In this document: positions 56,091-64,000 of the stretch, piece by piece
Position numbering within the stretch: position 1 is the stretch's first letter
Layout of the letters: every line of letters begins with the position of its first letter
NCBI RefSeq assembly: GCF_004564135.1
Contig: NZ_CP038255.1
Location: forward strand, 1,582,501-1,646,500
Direction of reading: 5' to 3'
Origin: Terasakiella sp. SH-1
GTDB lineage: Bacteria > Pseudomonadota > Alphaproteobacteria > Rhodospirillales > Terasakiellaceae
Length of the DNA stretch: 64,000 nt
The notes under the pieces: model-generated
What the model saw: only the letters and a program-made list of their open reading frames with translations
Told to the model about the DNA's origin: nothing
Databases searched by the model: none
Made by a program: the position numbers and the translations under genes

Positions 56091-56524
56091 AAGCTTGCCC
56101 GCCTATCTTGCTGTTTATCCATGCCCTCAAGAAAGCATAGGTATTCTTTTTTTAGTTATCGAATTGTAGCAAAAATATCGGTAGAACCAAAACTTTAGCA
56201 CATATAAGCACAATTAAAGTTGCCTACTTACAACGCCGTTTCCAAGCACACAAAAACCACCCCCATAACCCCCTGCTTTAAAACAGTTTTCTTAAAATTT
56301 GAAGAATTAACCATTCCTTAAATAAGCATAAGAAACGCAAAGGTCTATAAACACCCAAGATGTAAAAACGAATCTTTTTGAAAAAGATTCGCAAACACAA
56401 GGGTAAAATCCATGTAACAAGAAAAAGAAGTTTTTGAGATTAAACAACTTTTGAGAACATCTACGGGGATGTACTTATCTATATTTTCAAGGAAGGCAGA
56501 ACTAAATTATAAGTTGAACACCTC
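56091..56524 (-). other. AT-rich intergenic region upstream of the giant gene
   Basis: This 434-bp stretch has no gene. It should carry the promoter of the giant gene on the minus strand, but I could not fix convincing -35 and -10 boxes. It also holds the terminator of sdaA at 56364-56391. A long leader for the giant mRNA is possible. Confidence 0.5.
56364..56391 (-). terminator. Likely rho-independent terminator of sdaA
   Basis: CGAATCTTTTT (56369-56379) and AAAAAGATTCG (56381-56391) are perfect inverted arms. On the minus strand the hairpin is followed by TTTTT. It is AT-rich in the upper stem, so moderately strong, and lies about 130 bp beyond the sdaA stop. Confidence 0.6.
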
Positions 56525-57934
56525 TTAACAGGCAACGATATTGACAGCCAGTCCACCCTTGGATGTTTCTTTATATTTACTACGCATATCCATGCCTGTT
56601 TGACGCATGGTTTCAATCACCTTATCCAATGAAACAAGATGCTGCCCATCCCCTCTCAAGGCAAGACGTGAGGCATTGATCGCTTTCATCGCGCCCATGG
56701 TATTGCGTTCAATACAGGGGATTTGCACAAGCCCACCAACCGGATCACAGGTCAGACCCAGATTATGTTCCATGCCAATCTCAGCAGCATTTTCCACTTG
56801 CTCGTTACTCCCACCCAAAGCTGCTGTTAAACCACCAGCAGCCATGGAACAGGCAACCCCGACTTCCCCCTGACAACCAACTTCAGCCCCGGAAATGGAA
56901 GCTCGCTTTTTATAAAGCACCCCAATGGCAGCTGCGGTTAGCAAGAAATCCACCACCCCATCTTCATTGGCCTGCGGACAAAACCGTTCATAATAGCGCA
57001 AAACAGCAGGGATCACCCCCGCAGCACCATTGGTTGGTGCCGTTACCACCCTGCCCCCGGCAGCATTTTCCTCGCTCACCGCCAGTGCATAAAGATTAAT
57101 CCAGTCCATTACCGTCAAAGGGTCTTTTAACCCCTCTTCCGGTCGGGTTGTCAGCTCCTTGTAAAGGTCATTTGCCCGACGCTGTACCTTGAACCCACCG
57201 GGCAACACCCCGGCTTGCAGGCATCCACGATCAATGCAATCGCTCATCGCATTTCTGACACGCATGATAAAATCGCATGTTTCATTTTCTGCACGCCAAG
57301 ATAATTCATTGGCTTTCATGATCTGCGCAATCGTCAGCTTTTCACGCTGCCCAATAGCCAAAAGTTCCTCTGCCGAAGAAAACGGGTATTTCAACACCAC
57401 ATCCTGACCACTGTATTCTGCCTGATTATGGGCACTTTTGGTGACAATAAAACCACCACCGACCGAAAAATAATCCTGCTGATACAACAGACTGGCTTGA
57501 CCATCATAGGCAGCAATGGTCATCGTATTGGGGTGTTCATCACGTACAATATCGTAATTAAAAACCAGCTGGCTCTCTTCTTCAAAAGAAATGATATGCT
57601 CACCTGCGAGCTTGAGTTGTTTGCAGCTTCTAATCCCATCAAGGCAGGTTCCAATTTGATCCGGGTCCACACTTCGTGGTCGCTGCCCACTAAGCCCCAA
57701 AAGAACAGCATTATCCGTGGCATGCCCCTTTCCCGTTAACGCCAGTGAACCATAAAGGTCAATACGTACCGCCTGAACCCGATCAAGCAATTTATGTTTC
57801 AAAAGGTCCTGACAAAACAGGTACCCTGCCCGCATGGGGCCAACAGTATGGGAACTTGACGGCCCAATCCCAATGGTGAACAAGTCGACAACGCTTAGGT
57901 TTGTATCAATCTGCTTTTGGTCGACTTCGTTCAA
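56525..57934 (-). CDS. sdaA: L-serine ammonia-lyase (iron-sulfur, single chain)
   Basis: This 469-residue enzyme deaminates L-serine to pyruvate using a 4Fe-4S cluster. [18 protein letters not shown]-type N-terminus (here [11 protein letters not shown]) and C354, C396 and C407 have the same 42 and 11 residue spacings as the cluster cysteines of the Legionella enzyme (343, 385, 396). The C-terminus ends NIVAC: the terminal Cys matches the tail-in-mouth residue that occupies the active site in that enzyme. It lies 10 bp after a marR gene on the same strand and may be co-transcribed with it, which would link serine breakdown to the MarR regulon. Confidence 0.96.
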   Translation of the reverse strand: MNEVDQKQIDTNLSVVDLFTIGIGPSSSHTVGPMRAGYLFCQDLLKHKLLDRVQAVRIDLYGSLALTGKGHATDNAVLLGLSGQRPRSVDPDQIGTCLDGIRSCKQLKLAGEHIISFEEESQLVFNYDIVRDEHPNTMTIAAYDGQASLLYQQDYFSVGGGFIVTKSAHNQAEYSGQDVVLKYPFSSAEELLAIGQREKLTIAQIMKANELSWRAENETCDFIMRVRNAMSDCIDRGCLQAGVLPGGFKVQRRANDLYKELTTRPEEGLKDPLTVMDWINLYALAVSEENAAGGRVVTAPTNGAAGVIPAVLRYYERFCPQANEDGVVDFLLTAAAIGVLYKKRASISGAEVGCQGEVGVACSMAAGGLTAALGGSNEQVENAAEIGMEHNLGLTCDPVGGLVQIPCIERNTMGAMKAINASRLALRGDGQHLVSLDKVIETMRQTGMDMRSKYKETSKGGLAVNIVAC

Positions 57935-57944
57935 CTGCCCATCC

Positions 57945-58415
57945 TTATTCTTGACTATTCAAGCTTTCTGCGTTTTTGCGAACCTTTGCCATTAAGGTCA
58001 GCAATTGTTCCTGCTCTTCCTGATCCAATCCGGCAAGAAGGTCTTTTTCCAGCTCCTGCACTTTGGCGGCAAGCTCATCAAAGATATAGTAACCGTTACG
58101 CGTCAGTTGAAGGGCAACTTTGCGGCGGTCTGCTTCATCGACTTTGCGTTCAAGATAGCCCTTATTTGTCAGCCCAGAAATAGCACGACTGACTTTGACC
58201 TTATCAATACTGGAACGTGTGACAATTTCACCGGCTGAAAGTGGTTCTTCGCTATTGCCCAACACCGCCATTGCCCGCCATTCTGAAACTGTCAGGTCAT
58301 AATCTCTTTCATAAATGGTTGAGACGGCATCACTCACAGCACGATAATAAATACGGACAAGGTACGGAAAAAATGTCTCAAGCTTAAAGTCGTCAATCGG
58401 CTTATTACGTCTCAT
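57945..58415 (-). CDS. MarR family transcriptional regulator
   Basis: This is a 156-residue winged-helix regulator. The DNA-binding core reads LTVSEWRAMAVLG, then LSAGEIVTRSSIDKVKVSRAISGL for the helix-turn-helix and ERKVDEADRRKVALQLT for the wing (DxRR motif). It is divergent from the VOC-monooxygenase operon, and two matching palindromes sit over the operon promoter at 58517-58559. It is therefore the likely local repressor, released by an aromatic ligand. The first half is helical, as expected for dimerisation. Confidence 0.93.
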   Translation of the reverse strand: MRRNKPIDDFKLETFFPYLVRIYYRAVSDAVSTIYERDYDLTVSEWRAMAVLGNSEEPLSAGEIVTRSSIDKVKVSRAISGLTNKGYLERKVDEADRRKVALQLTRNGYYIFDELAAKVQELEKDLLAGLDQEEQEQLLTLMAKVRKNAESLNSQE

Positions 58416-58516
58416 TTGGTAAAATACCTGACCTTATTTTTAGTTTCATTAATAACCATCTAAGAACAGGAAGAACGCCTTCGCAAGTTTTTTTCACATC
58501 CAAATGCATTTTCCAC

Positions 58517-58559
58517 TTGATTAGTTACAATTGAAACCTTTATAGTTTCACTTGTAACT
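58517..58559 (+). promoter_or_regulatory. Promoter of the aromatic operon with twin MarR-type operators
   Basis: Two 16-bp imperfect palindromes of form AGTTnCAnTTGnAACy lie at 58523-58538 (AGTTACAATTGAAACC) and 58544-58559 (AGTTTCACTTGTAACT). Their centres are 21 bp apart, two helical turns, so dimers would bind on one DNA face. A TTGATT -35 (58517-58522) and TATAGT -10 (58541-58546) with an 18-bp spacer overlap both sites. Repression by blocking RNA polymerase is expected. Confidence 0.75.
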
Positions 58560-58590
58560 TTATCAGGGCGGCTTTTTGACGGAGATTGAA

Positions 58591-59127
58591 ATGGCCATAC
58601 AAAAAATTCACCACGTTGCCTATCGCTGTAAAGATGCGAAAGAAACGGTTCTTTGGTATCAAAAATATCTGGATATGGATTTTGTTTTAGCAATTGCAGA
58701 AAACGAAGTTCCTTCGACAAAAGAACCAGACCCTTACATGCATATTTTCCTGAATGCGGGCAGCGGCAATATTCTGGCCTTTTTTGAATTGCCTAACTCC
58801 CCGGAAATGGGGCGTGATGTCAACACACCTGAATGGTGTCAACATATCGCCTTTCAAGTCGGTTCTATGGAAGAGCTCAACAGCATCAAGGAAAAGCTCG
58901 AAGCCGATAATATCGAGGTTGTCGGCCCCACCGACCACACTTTGTTCCAATCCATCTATTTCTTTGACCCCAACGGCCATCGCCTGGAACTGGCCGCAAA
59001 TACAGATACACCAGACATGCACAAACGTCTGGATGATGTGAAATGGGACATGCTGGAAGAATGGTCCAAGACCAAGCGTGCACCGGAACATGCCAAGTGG
59101 ATGCATGAAAAAGAATTCAACGGCTAA
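58591..59127 (+). CDS. VOC (glyoxalase/extradiol dioxygenase-like) family protein
   Basis: I start at ATG 58591, with GGAGAT upstream, giving 178 residues. The vicinal oxygen chelate fold is shown by IHHVAYRCKD at the N-terminus, a central WCQHIAFQVGS and the end of the metal site HRLELAAN. Candidate metal ligands are H7/H8, H of CQHIAF and E of RLEL. Such enzymes are isomerases or dioxygenases, and the substrate is unknown. It is the first gene of the operon read with the FAD monooxygenase and DUF2783 gene. Confidence 0.87.
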   Translation: MAIQKIHHVAYRCKDAKETVLWYQKYLDMDFVLAIAENEVPSTKEPDPYMHIFLNAGSGNILAFFELPNSPEMGRDVNTPEWCQHIAFQVGSMEELNSIKEKLEADNIEVVGPTDHTLFQSIYFFDPNGHRLELAANTDTPDMHKRLDDVKWDMLEEWSKTKRAPEHAKWMHEKEFNG

Positions 59128-59150
59128 AAGGTGTGAAGGGAGGAAAGCAC

Positions 59151-60764
59151 ATGCTTAATACATATGAATATCCGGAATTTGACTATATTCAATCCGATGA
59201 ACAAAAATCTGGGGAAGTAAAACGCCACAAGGCTGTTGTAATCGGGGCTGGCCCCATCGGCCTGACCACTGCCCTTGATTTTGCCAAACAAGGTATTCCC
59301 GTTGTTGTTTTGGATGACAACAACACCGTTTCCATTGGTTCACGTGCTGTTTGTTATGCCAAGCGCCCCCTTGAAGTCTGGGACCGTTTAGGCGTTGCTG
59401 ACCGCATGATTGATAAATCAGTTGTGTGGAAAGTTGGTAAAGTCTTTCGTGACGAAGAAATGGTCTATCAATTCGACCTTCTGCCCGAAGACGACCATAA
59501 AATCCCCGCTTTCATCAATCTTCAACAATATTATCTTGAAGAATACATGATTGATGAATGCAAAAAACAATATGGCAACCTGATTGATTTCCGCTGGAAA
59601 TCCAAAACCATCAGCCTCAAAAACCATGAAGACCATGTGGCCTTACAAGTTGAAACACCAGACGGTGTTTACAAGATGGAAGCCGACTATGTAGTTGCCT
59701 GTGACGGGGCCAATTCCGATACACGCAAGATGCTTGGCCTTGATTTTGAAGGCCAATTCTTCCAAGACCGTTTCCTGATTGCCGATGTGGTCATGAAGGC
59801 TGATTTCCCGGCGGAACGTTGGTTCTGGTTTAACCCGCCTTTCCACCGCAACCAATCTGTCCTTCTCCACATGCAATCTGATGATGTCTGGCGCATTGAC
59901 TTCCAGCTGGGGTGGGATTGTGACCCGGAAGAAGAGAAAAAGCCGGAAAACGTCATTCCGCGCTTGAAAGCCATGTTAGGCGAGGATGTAGAGTTTGAAC
60001 TGGAATGGGTATCTGTCTATCAGTTTGCCTGTCGCCAGCTGCAAGATTTCAAGTGCGGTCGCGTCTTTATTGCAGGCGATGCAGCCCATCAGGTATCTCC
60101 GTTCGGTGCACGCGGGGCAAACACTGGCGTTCAGGACATTGATAACCTGACATGGAAGTTAAAAATGGTCATGGATGGAAAGGCACCTGAAAAGCTGTTG
60201 GACACATACAGCGAAGAACGTGTATTTGCCGCTGCTGACAACCTGCTGAACTCCACCCGTTCCACAGACTTCATCACACCTAAAAGTGCGGTTTCCAAAG
60301 CCTTCCGCGATGCGGTTCTGGACTTGGCCTCCGACTATGATTTTGCCCGCCCACTGGTCAATTCCGGTCGCCTGTCCATGCCGACCCCTTATGTGAACAG
60401 CTCTCTGAACACACCGGATAGTGATGAATTCGCAGGTAAAATGAATCCAGGCACCAACTGTGCGGATGCACCGGTTAATGGGGATGAATGGTTCCTCAAC
60501 ACTATTGCTGACTCCCGTTTCAAAGTTTTGGTCTTCGGTACAGACCCTCAGGTTAAATCCGTTGAAGTCAATGGTATTGACGCCGACGTGATTGTTGTCG
60601 GCAAGGATATTGAAGACACCAAAGGTTGCCTGAAAGAACGCTACGACGGCCAGGATGGCACCACATACCTGATCCGCCCCGACCAACATGTTGCTGGACG
60701 CTGGCGCAGCTTTGACGACACCGAAATCGCCACGGCCATCATGCGTGCAACAGCACAAGCTTAA
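59151..60764 (+). CDS. FAD-dependent aromatic monooxygenase (PHBH/MhpA-like)
   Basis: I start at ATG 59151, preceded by GGGAGGAAAG, giving 537 residues. The Rossmann FAD site GxGxxG is at 32-37 (GAGPIG), and the second FAD motif GDAAHQVSPFGARGANTG has D310. DGANS and a C-terminal thioredoxin-like domain place it with 3-(3-hydroxyphenyl)propionate and related phenol hydroxylases. It probably hydroxylates an aromatic acid with NAD(P)H and oxygen. Neighbours are a VOC protein and DUF2783, and the operon is under MarR control. The exact substrate is not visible. Confidence 0.93.
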   Translation: MLNTYEYPEFDYIQSDEQKSGEVKRHKAVVIGAGPIGLTTALDFAKQGIPVVVLDDNNTVSIGSRAVCYAKRPLEVWDRLGVADRMIDKSVVWKVGKVFRDEEMVYQFDLLPEDDHKIPAFINLQQYYLEEYMIDECKKQYGNLIDFRWKSKTISLKNHEDHVALQVETPDGVYKMEADYVVACDGANSDTRKMLGLDFEGQFFQDRFLIADVVMKADFPAERWFWFNPPFHRNQSVLLHMQSDDVWRIDFQLGWDCDPEEEKKPENVIPRLKAMLGEDVEFELEWVSVYQFACRQLQDFKCGRVFIAGDAAHQVSPFGARGANTGVQDIDNLTWKLKMVMDGKAPEKLLDTYSEERVFAAADNLLNSTRSTDFITPKSAVSKAFRDAVLDLASDYDFARPLVNSGRLSMPTPYVNSSLNTPDSDEFAGKMNPGTNCADAPVNGDEWFLNTIADSRFKVLVFGTDPQVKSVEVNGIDADVIVVGKDIEDTKGCLKERYDGQDGTTYLIRPDQHVAGRWRSFDDTEIATAIMRATAQA

Positions 60765-60782
60765 GAAAAGGAGGTTCTAACA

Positions 60783-60980
60783 ATGGCATTAAACACAAAA
60801 CCAAATATCGCACGCCCTGATGACTTTTATCAGGAATTGATCGACCTCCACCGCGACCTGAGTGAGGAACAAAGCCGCGAGGTCAATGCAAAACTGATTT
60901 TGCTACTCTCCAATCACATCGGTGATATGGATGTGCTTAGCGAAGCAATGCAAGCGGCAAGAAAGAGCGCAGAAGCATAA
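60783..60980 (+). CDS. DUF2783 family small protein
   Basis: This 65-residue helical protein has ARPDDFYQELIDLHRDLSEEQS and a C-terminal LLLSNHIGD. It fits DUF2783, small proteins often encoded beside FAD monooxygenases of aromatic catabolism. A perfect AAGGAGGT lies 8 bases before the ATG. Function is unknown; an accessory role to the monooxygenase is inferred. Confidence 0.78.
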   Translation: MALNTKPNIARPDDFYQELIDLHRDLSEEQSREVNAKLILLLSNHIGDMDVLSEAMQAARKSAEA

Positions 60981-60987
60981 AACAAAC

Positions 60988-61023
60988 TGTGCGTCACCCC
61001 CGAAAAACCTGGGGTGACGCACA
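60988..61023. terminator. Perfect 13-bp hairpin after the aromatic operon, possible terminator
   Basis: TGTGCGTCACCCC (60988-61000) and GGGGTGACGCACA (61011-61023) pair perfectly around a 10-base loop. The plus strand has no T-run after it, so it may stop the RNA with Rho or stabilise the 3-prime end. The minus strand is followed by GTTTGTTTT. Confidence 0.45.
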
Positions 61024-61060
61024 CCCTTCAAAAAAAATCAAAAAAACTAAAATTTCCCGC

Positions 61061-61089
61061 TTGCCAAGCATATAAAAACTAGGCTAATA
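61061..61089 (+). promoter_or_regulatory. Candidate promoter of tRNA-Ser
   Basis: TTGCCA at 61061-61066 and CTAATA at 61084-61089 are spaced by 17 bases, about 20 bases before the mature tRNA start. The -10 is a poor match. Confidence 0.35.
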
Positions 61090-61108
61090 ACCTGCCAACA
61101 CATCCTGT

Positions 61109-61196
61109 GGAGGGATGGCTGAGTGGTCGAAAGCGGCGGTCTTGAAAACCGTTGTACGGAGACGTACCTAGGGTTCGAATCCCTATCCCTCCGCCA
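61109..61196 (+). tRNA. tRNA-Ser (anticodon UGA)
   Basis: The acceptor arm GGAGGGA (61109-61115) pairs with TCCCTCC (61186-61192), followed by discriminator G and an encoded CCA. The D-loop GGCTGAGTGGTCGAAAGCGG, anticodon loop CTTGAAA with TGA at 61143-61145, long variable arm (TTGTACGGAGACGTACC) and T-arm GGGTTCGAATCCC all fit a class II serine tRNA. An integrase gene follows 122 bases later, and the 3-prime end of the tRNA is the likely attachment site. Confidence 0.97.
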
Positions 61197-61211
61197 CTGA
61201 TTAAAGAAAGA

Positions 61212-61248
61212 CCAGAAAACCTAATACCATTGGTTTTCTGGGCTTTTT
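61212..61248 (+). terminator. Rho-independent terminator after tRNA-Ser
   Basis: CCAGAAAACC (61212-61221) and GGTTTTCTGG (61232-61241) pair perfectly around a 10-base loop and are followed by GCTTTTTC. It separates the tRNA from the integrase gene. Confidence 0.8.
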
Positions 61249-61259
61249 CAGTTTATACT

Positions 61260-61317
61260 GTGCAACCAAACGTGCAACTTTTGTAGTTGCACACGACCTG
61301 AACCCAATAGGTTGCAC
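61260..61317. repeat. Four GTGCAAC repeats before the integrase, candidate arm-type sites
   Basis: GTGCAAC occurs at 61260-61266 and 61272-61278, and as GTTGCAC at 61286-61292 and 61311-61317. Two direct copies facing two inverted ones in 58 bases is not random. They lie between the tRNA attachment site and the integrase start, where arm-type integrase or excisionase sites are expected. Confidence 0.55.
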
Positions 61318-63120
61318 ATGCCACGCGAAGTCAAAATTACCGGATTATCCCAGAAAACTAACGGGCGTTGGATATACGTCAGAAAGATTCCGGTTCGTCT
61401 ACGTGATCACTTCCCTGCCCCGGTATATCCAGATGGCAAACCACATCGCATGGAACCAAATGTCAGTGCTGGATACTATCGTGTAAATCTTGATACGAAG
61501 CACGAAAGTGAAGCCGTTGTACGCTACGTTGATTTTGCGGCTGATTATGATCAACGCATCGATGTCGCCAAACGAAAACTTGATGACCAACCGAAGTCAC
61601 CACCACACATACCGCAACTCGAAATCCAGCGGATGATCGAACGTTACTATACATCTGTGCCCTTAACCGAGTTGACCCCCATGCAACTCCTTTCACATAA
61701 TCTTGGTGGTGATGCACATCAAATTGCTTCCAATGCAATTGCTCATGAATTACGCCACCTTGATGCAATTAAAGAAAACACCAAGTTCGATACTTCCGAT
61801 GCAGACCCGGTGATTGATTGCATGCTTGAGAAAAACAATCTCATTGTCCCGGCAGGCACAGATTTATACAAACAAATCAGAACACAATATTGGGAACACC
61901 AAAAAGCAACTGCCATACAAAATATTGGTGACATAACGCATCGCAAAACTGATATTGCGGCACATACACCAGACACATCATCACGCGGTAAAAAAACGGT
62001 GACACTTCGTGAGTTATACAATGAATACATGAAAAACCCGTCGAAAATTCGCGGAAGCAAAACGAAGCTGACCAACGGCTACAAAGCTGATTCATTGATT
62101 GAATTACTTGGTGGCGACAACCGTTTGATCAGCACCATCGAGCGTCATGAATTTGATGAAGTTCGAGATATTTTTCGAGAACTGACCCCATACTTCCATT
62201 CAAAATTCCCAAAGATGACCGTCCGGGAAATTCATGCCAAGTTGAAGAAACTACGTAATGAAGGTCGCGATTTCCCAAAACCAGCAGCGAAGACCATCAA
62301 TGACTACATGACATTGCTCACATCCATGTTCACGTTTGCAAACAATAAAGATTACGTTGATAAATCATTGGCTGTTGATTTGAAGGTGGCTGTTCCACGT
62401 AAAGAGAAAAACAGAACCAAAGAACAATTCACCATGGAGCAAATCAAAACAATATTTGATGCAGAACTATATCATGGATGTATGAATTTAGAATACTGGT
62501 GGCGGCCCGGCAACTTCAAAGTGCGTAGCGGAAAATTCTGGGTGCCATTGATTGGCCTGTATCAAGGTGTCAGATTGAATGAATGCTGTCAGCTTTTGGT
62601 ATCAGACATCAAAATTATTGATGGTTACCACTGCATCCTGATCCGATACGACGACGATGATGGTGAAGAAGTCAAGAATGTCAAAAATGAAAGCAGTGAA
62701 CGCTTCCTCGTCATCCACCCCATGTTGATCAAGCTCGGTTTCATTCATCATTACGAGCAGCAGAAGAAAGCCGGTGAAACACATTTATTCCCGGAACTCC
62801 CCATCGGCTCCACAGGCTACTACAGCGATCCATTCAACAAATGGTTCAACCGATCACTACTCAAGAAAAAACTCGACATCAACGGCCCAACCTTCCATTC
62901 CCTACGTCACATGTATTGTGATGCGTTACGGGCCGCACAGGTGCCACAAGACATCCAACGCACGTTGGGCGGTTGGTCATCAAAGAATGGTGAAGAAGAC
63001 ACCATCGATTACAAAGTCTACGGTCGCGGCTATCCACCGGATGTCCAACACGAACACATCAGCAAGGTTACATATGATGTGGATTTATCACATTTGATTG
63101 ATAACGAGGAAAATGAATGA
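61318..63120 (+). CDS. Tyrosine recombinase (integrase) of a tRNA-Ser-integrated element
   Basis: I start at ATG 61318 (600 residues). The N-terminal 40 residues contain a basic arm-binding type domain, a SAM-like core-binding domain lies around 240-380, and the catalytic domain follows. Active-site residues are R419 (GVRLNE), H527 and R530 (HSLRH), W553 (GGW), and the likely nucleophile Y568 in VYGRGY. The C-terminus ends YDVDLSHL, a tail common in this integrase family. It sits downstream of a tRNA in the orientation typical of integrative islands. The next gene overlaps by four bases. Confidence 0.93.
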   Translation: MPREVKITGLSQKTNGRWIYVRKIPVRLRDHFPAPVYPDGKPHRMEPNVSAGYYRVNLDTKHESEAVVRYVDFAADYDQRIDVAKRKLDDQPKSPPHIPQLEIQRMIERYYTSVPLTELTPMQLLSHNLGGDAHQIASNAIAHELRHLDAIKENTKFDTSDADPVIDCMLEKNNLIVPAGTDLYKQIRTQYWEHQKATAIQNIGDITHRKTDIAAHTPDTSSRGKKTVTLRELYNEYMKNPSKIRGSKTKLTNGYKADSLIELLGGDNRLISTIERHEFDEVRDIFRELTPYFHSKFPKMTVREIHAKLKKLRNEGRDFPKPAAKTINDYMTLLTSMFTFANNKDYVDKSLAVDLKVAVPRKEKNRTKEQFTMEQIKTIFDAELYHGCMNLEYWWRPGNFKVRSGKFWVPLIGLYQGVRLNECCQLLVSDIKIIDGYHCILIRYDDDDGEEVKNVKNESSERFLVIHPMLIKLGFIHHYEQQKKAGETHLFPELPIGSTGYYSDPFNKWFNRSLLKKKLDINGPTFHSLRHMYCDALRAAQVPQDIQRTLGGWSSKNGEEDTIDYKVYGRGYPPDVQHEHISKVTYDVDLSHLIDNEENE

Positions 63121-63632
63121 CGTATCATTTAAGTAATTTCACAAGCATGTTTGAAGTATTGTTTGGTGTGTATGTCGCAATTGCTTTCTGGTCGCCATTT
63201 GAACATGAAGCTACAAAATATGGCATGGCATATTTGAAAAATGTTAGGTGCAAAGAAAACCCAAGTAACAATCTCTTCCTAGCTATCATAAACATATTTT
63301 TTGGTTTAATTTTTACTTCATGGGCATGGCTTTTGGTAGGTATATCCTTAATTATCTATCTTGCTGCACGAATAGCCCCATTCATTGGAGGTGGATATTG
63401 CTTTTACGCTTTATATCAATTTGCCATGAATGGTGAGCAAATTTATTCTTCAATCGAAAAAAACCATATCTTGGCATTCAGCATAGGTCCATTTGCTATG
63501 TGCGTTTTTGCTTTTTTGTTTGCAAGAGCTTTTGATAAAGGGGCAGTTGAAGAATTTAAAAACATGGGTGGTATAACCAAGGTAGATATATCTCACACAC
63601 CCAAAGCATGCCCAACATGTGGAAAACACTGA
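63117..63632 (+). CDS. Membrane protein with C-terminal zinc-ribbon-like motif
   Basis: This 171-residue protein starts inside the integrase stop (ATGA). There are about three to four predicted membrane helices (LFGVYVAIAFW, FLAIINIFFGLIF with AWLLVGISLIIYLA, and FSIGPFAMCVFAFLFA). The C-terminal CPTCGKH could bind metal together with another cysteine. I do not recognise a family. It belongs to the mobile element. Confidence 0.65.
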   Translation: MTYHLSNFTSMFEVLFGVYVAIAFWSPFEHEATKYGMAYLKNVRCKENPSNNLFLAIINIFFGLIFTSWAWLLVGISLIIYLAARIAPFIGGGYCFYALYQFAMNGEQIYSSIEKNHILAFSIGPFAMCVFAFLFARAFDKGAVEEFKNMGGITKVDISHTPKACPTCGKH

Positions 63633-63714
63633 CTATATTTTAATTGAATTAATTACACCAAACACCTACCAATAGATGTTTTTTTTTTCAAATTCAAACA
63701 TTGGAACTCATCGC

Positions 63715-64000
63715 ATGAATGACCAAGCAACAGTCGGTCACCTATTATTTGGCATTGCAATATACGGTGGATTAATATGGCATGTCGGTCACCGTATGCG
63801 TGGCTCAGTATATCCATTTTCACAATCTTCGATACGCAACAAACGTTTCATAGTTGCTGTTTTGCCCATGGTCATGTATTTGATCGGTGGTGAAATAGAG
63901 CGAGATTATATGCTCAGATTATTCATTGGCATACCAGTTTCGGTGTTGATTTTTAGCTTCATCAGTTCTCGGATTTTCAGATGGTGTTTTCAAACGGTTA
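63715..64000 (+). CDS. Small membrane protein, cut by the window edge
   Basis: The open frame from ATG 63715 runs through the end of the window (95 codons). It has a hydrophobic N-terminal helix (HLLFGIAIYGGLIW), a basic stretch, then helices around FIVAVLPMVMYLIGG and IPVSVLIFSFISS. No family is recognised and no ribosome site is strong. Together with its neighbour it may be element cargo. Confidence 0.45.
   Translation, partial: MNDQATVGHLLFGIAIYGGLIWHVGHRMRGSVYPFSQSSIRNKRFIVAVLPMVMYLIGGEIERDYMLRLFIGIPVSVLIFSFISSRIFRWCFQTV

Overview
The window looks like part of an alphaproteobacterial chromosome, probably a marine Rhodospirillales-like organism. That rests on a type 2 CtaA, the che-gene order with STAS and CheD members, a DUF2783-linked aromatic gene set, and moderate base composition by eye. 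The genus assignment is inference only.

Positions 1-3344 (minus strand) hold a respiratory assembly cluster: DUF2189 membrane protein, heme A synthase (ctaA), a DUF420 protein and a heme-copper oxidase subunit I-like protein cut by the window edge. Positions 3533-6744 hold a compact signalling block: an HPt protein, a lone receiver, an oxygen-binding-diiron-type metallo-beta-lactamase (MBL) protein, a small soluble protein whose N-terminal part aligns without gaps to a chemoreceptor hairpin tip, and a divergent histidine-kinase-type ATPase with a degenerate receiver. Positions 6826-18607 (minus strand) are a full chemotaxis cluster read STAS, cheY, cheA, cheW, mcp, cheR, cheD, cheB, cheZ-like, followed by a receiver-PP2C phosphatase. 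As given, cheY and cheW each carry a frameshift, and the missing C-termini are encoded in the neighbouring frame. Positions 18723-21564 hold a Cache-domain histidine kinase, its NarL/LuxR-type regulator and an HPt/pseudo-receiver protein. Upstream lie twin ACTACGTAG-type palindromes and a candidate structured RNA.

Positions 21879-26755 are housekeeping and metabolic genes: alpha/beta hydrolase, a small acidic protein, an FAH-family enzyme, rimO and thiI. Positions 26799-56090 (minus strand) are one uninterrupted 9763-codon gene for a giant RTX-type secreted or surface protein. From the N-terminus it has a FecR domain, about 2750 residues of Ala-rich helical stalk with an RTX/EF-hand-like insertion, cadherin/VCBS-like domains, a seven-repeat FG-GAP propeller, other propeller-like blocks, five LamG-like domains, and RTX repeats at the C-terminus. 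No type I secretion genes are next to it.

Positions 56525-60980 hold sdaA and a marR-controlled aromatic-type operon (VOC protein, FAD monooxygenase, DUF2783). Two matching MarR-type operator palindromes sit over the predicted promoter. At 61109 a tRNA-Ser(UGA) is followed by a tyrosine recombinase, four GTGCAAC repeats and small membrane-protein genes. This is the left end of an integrated element that runs out of the window.
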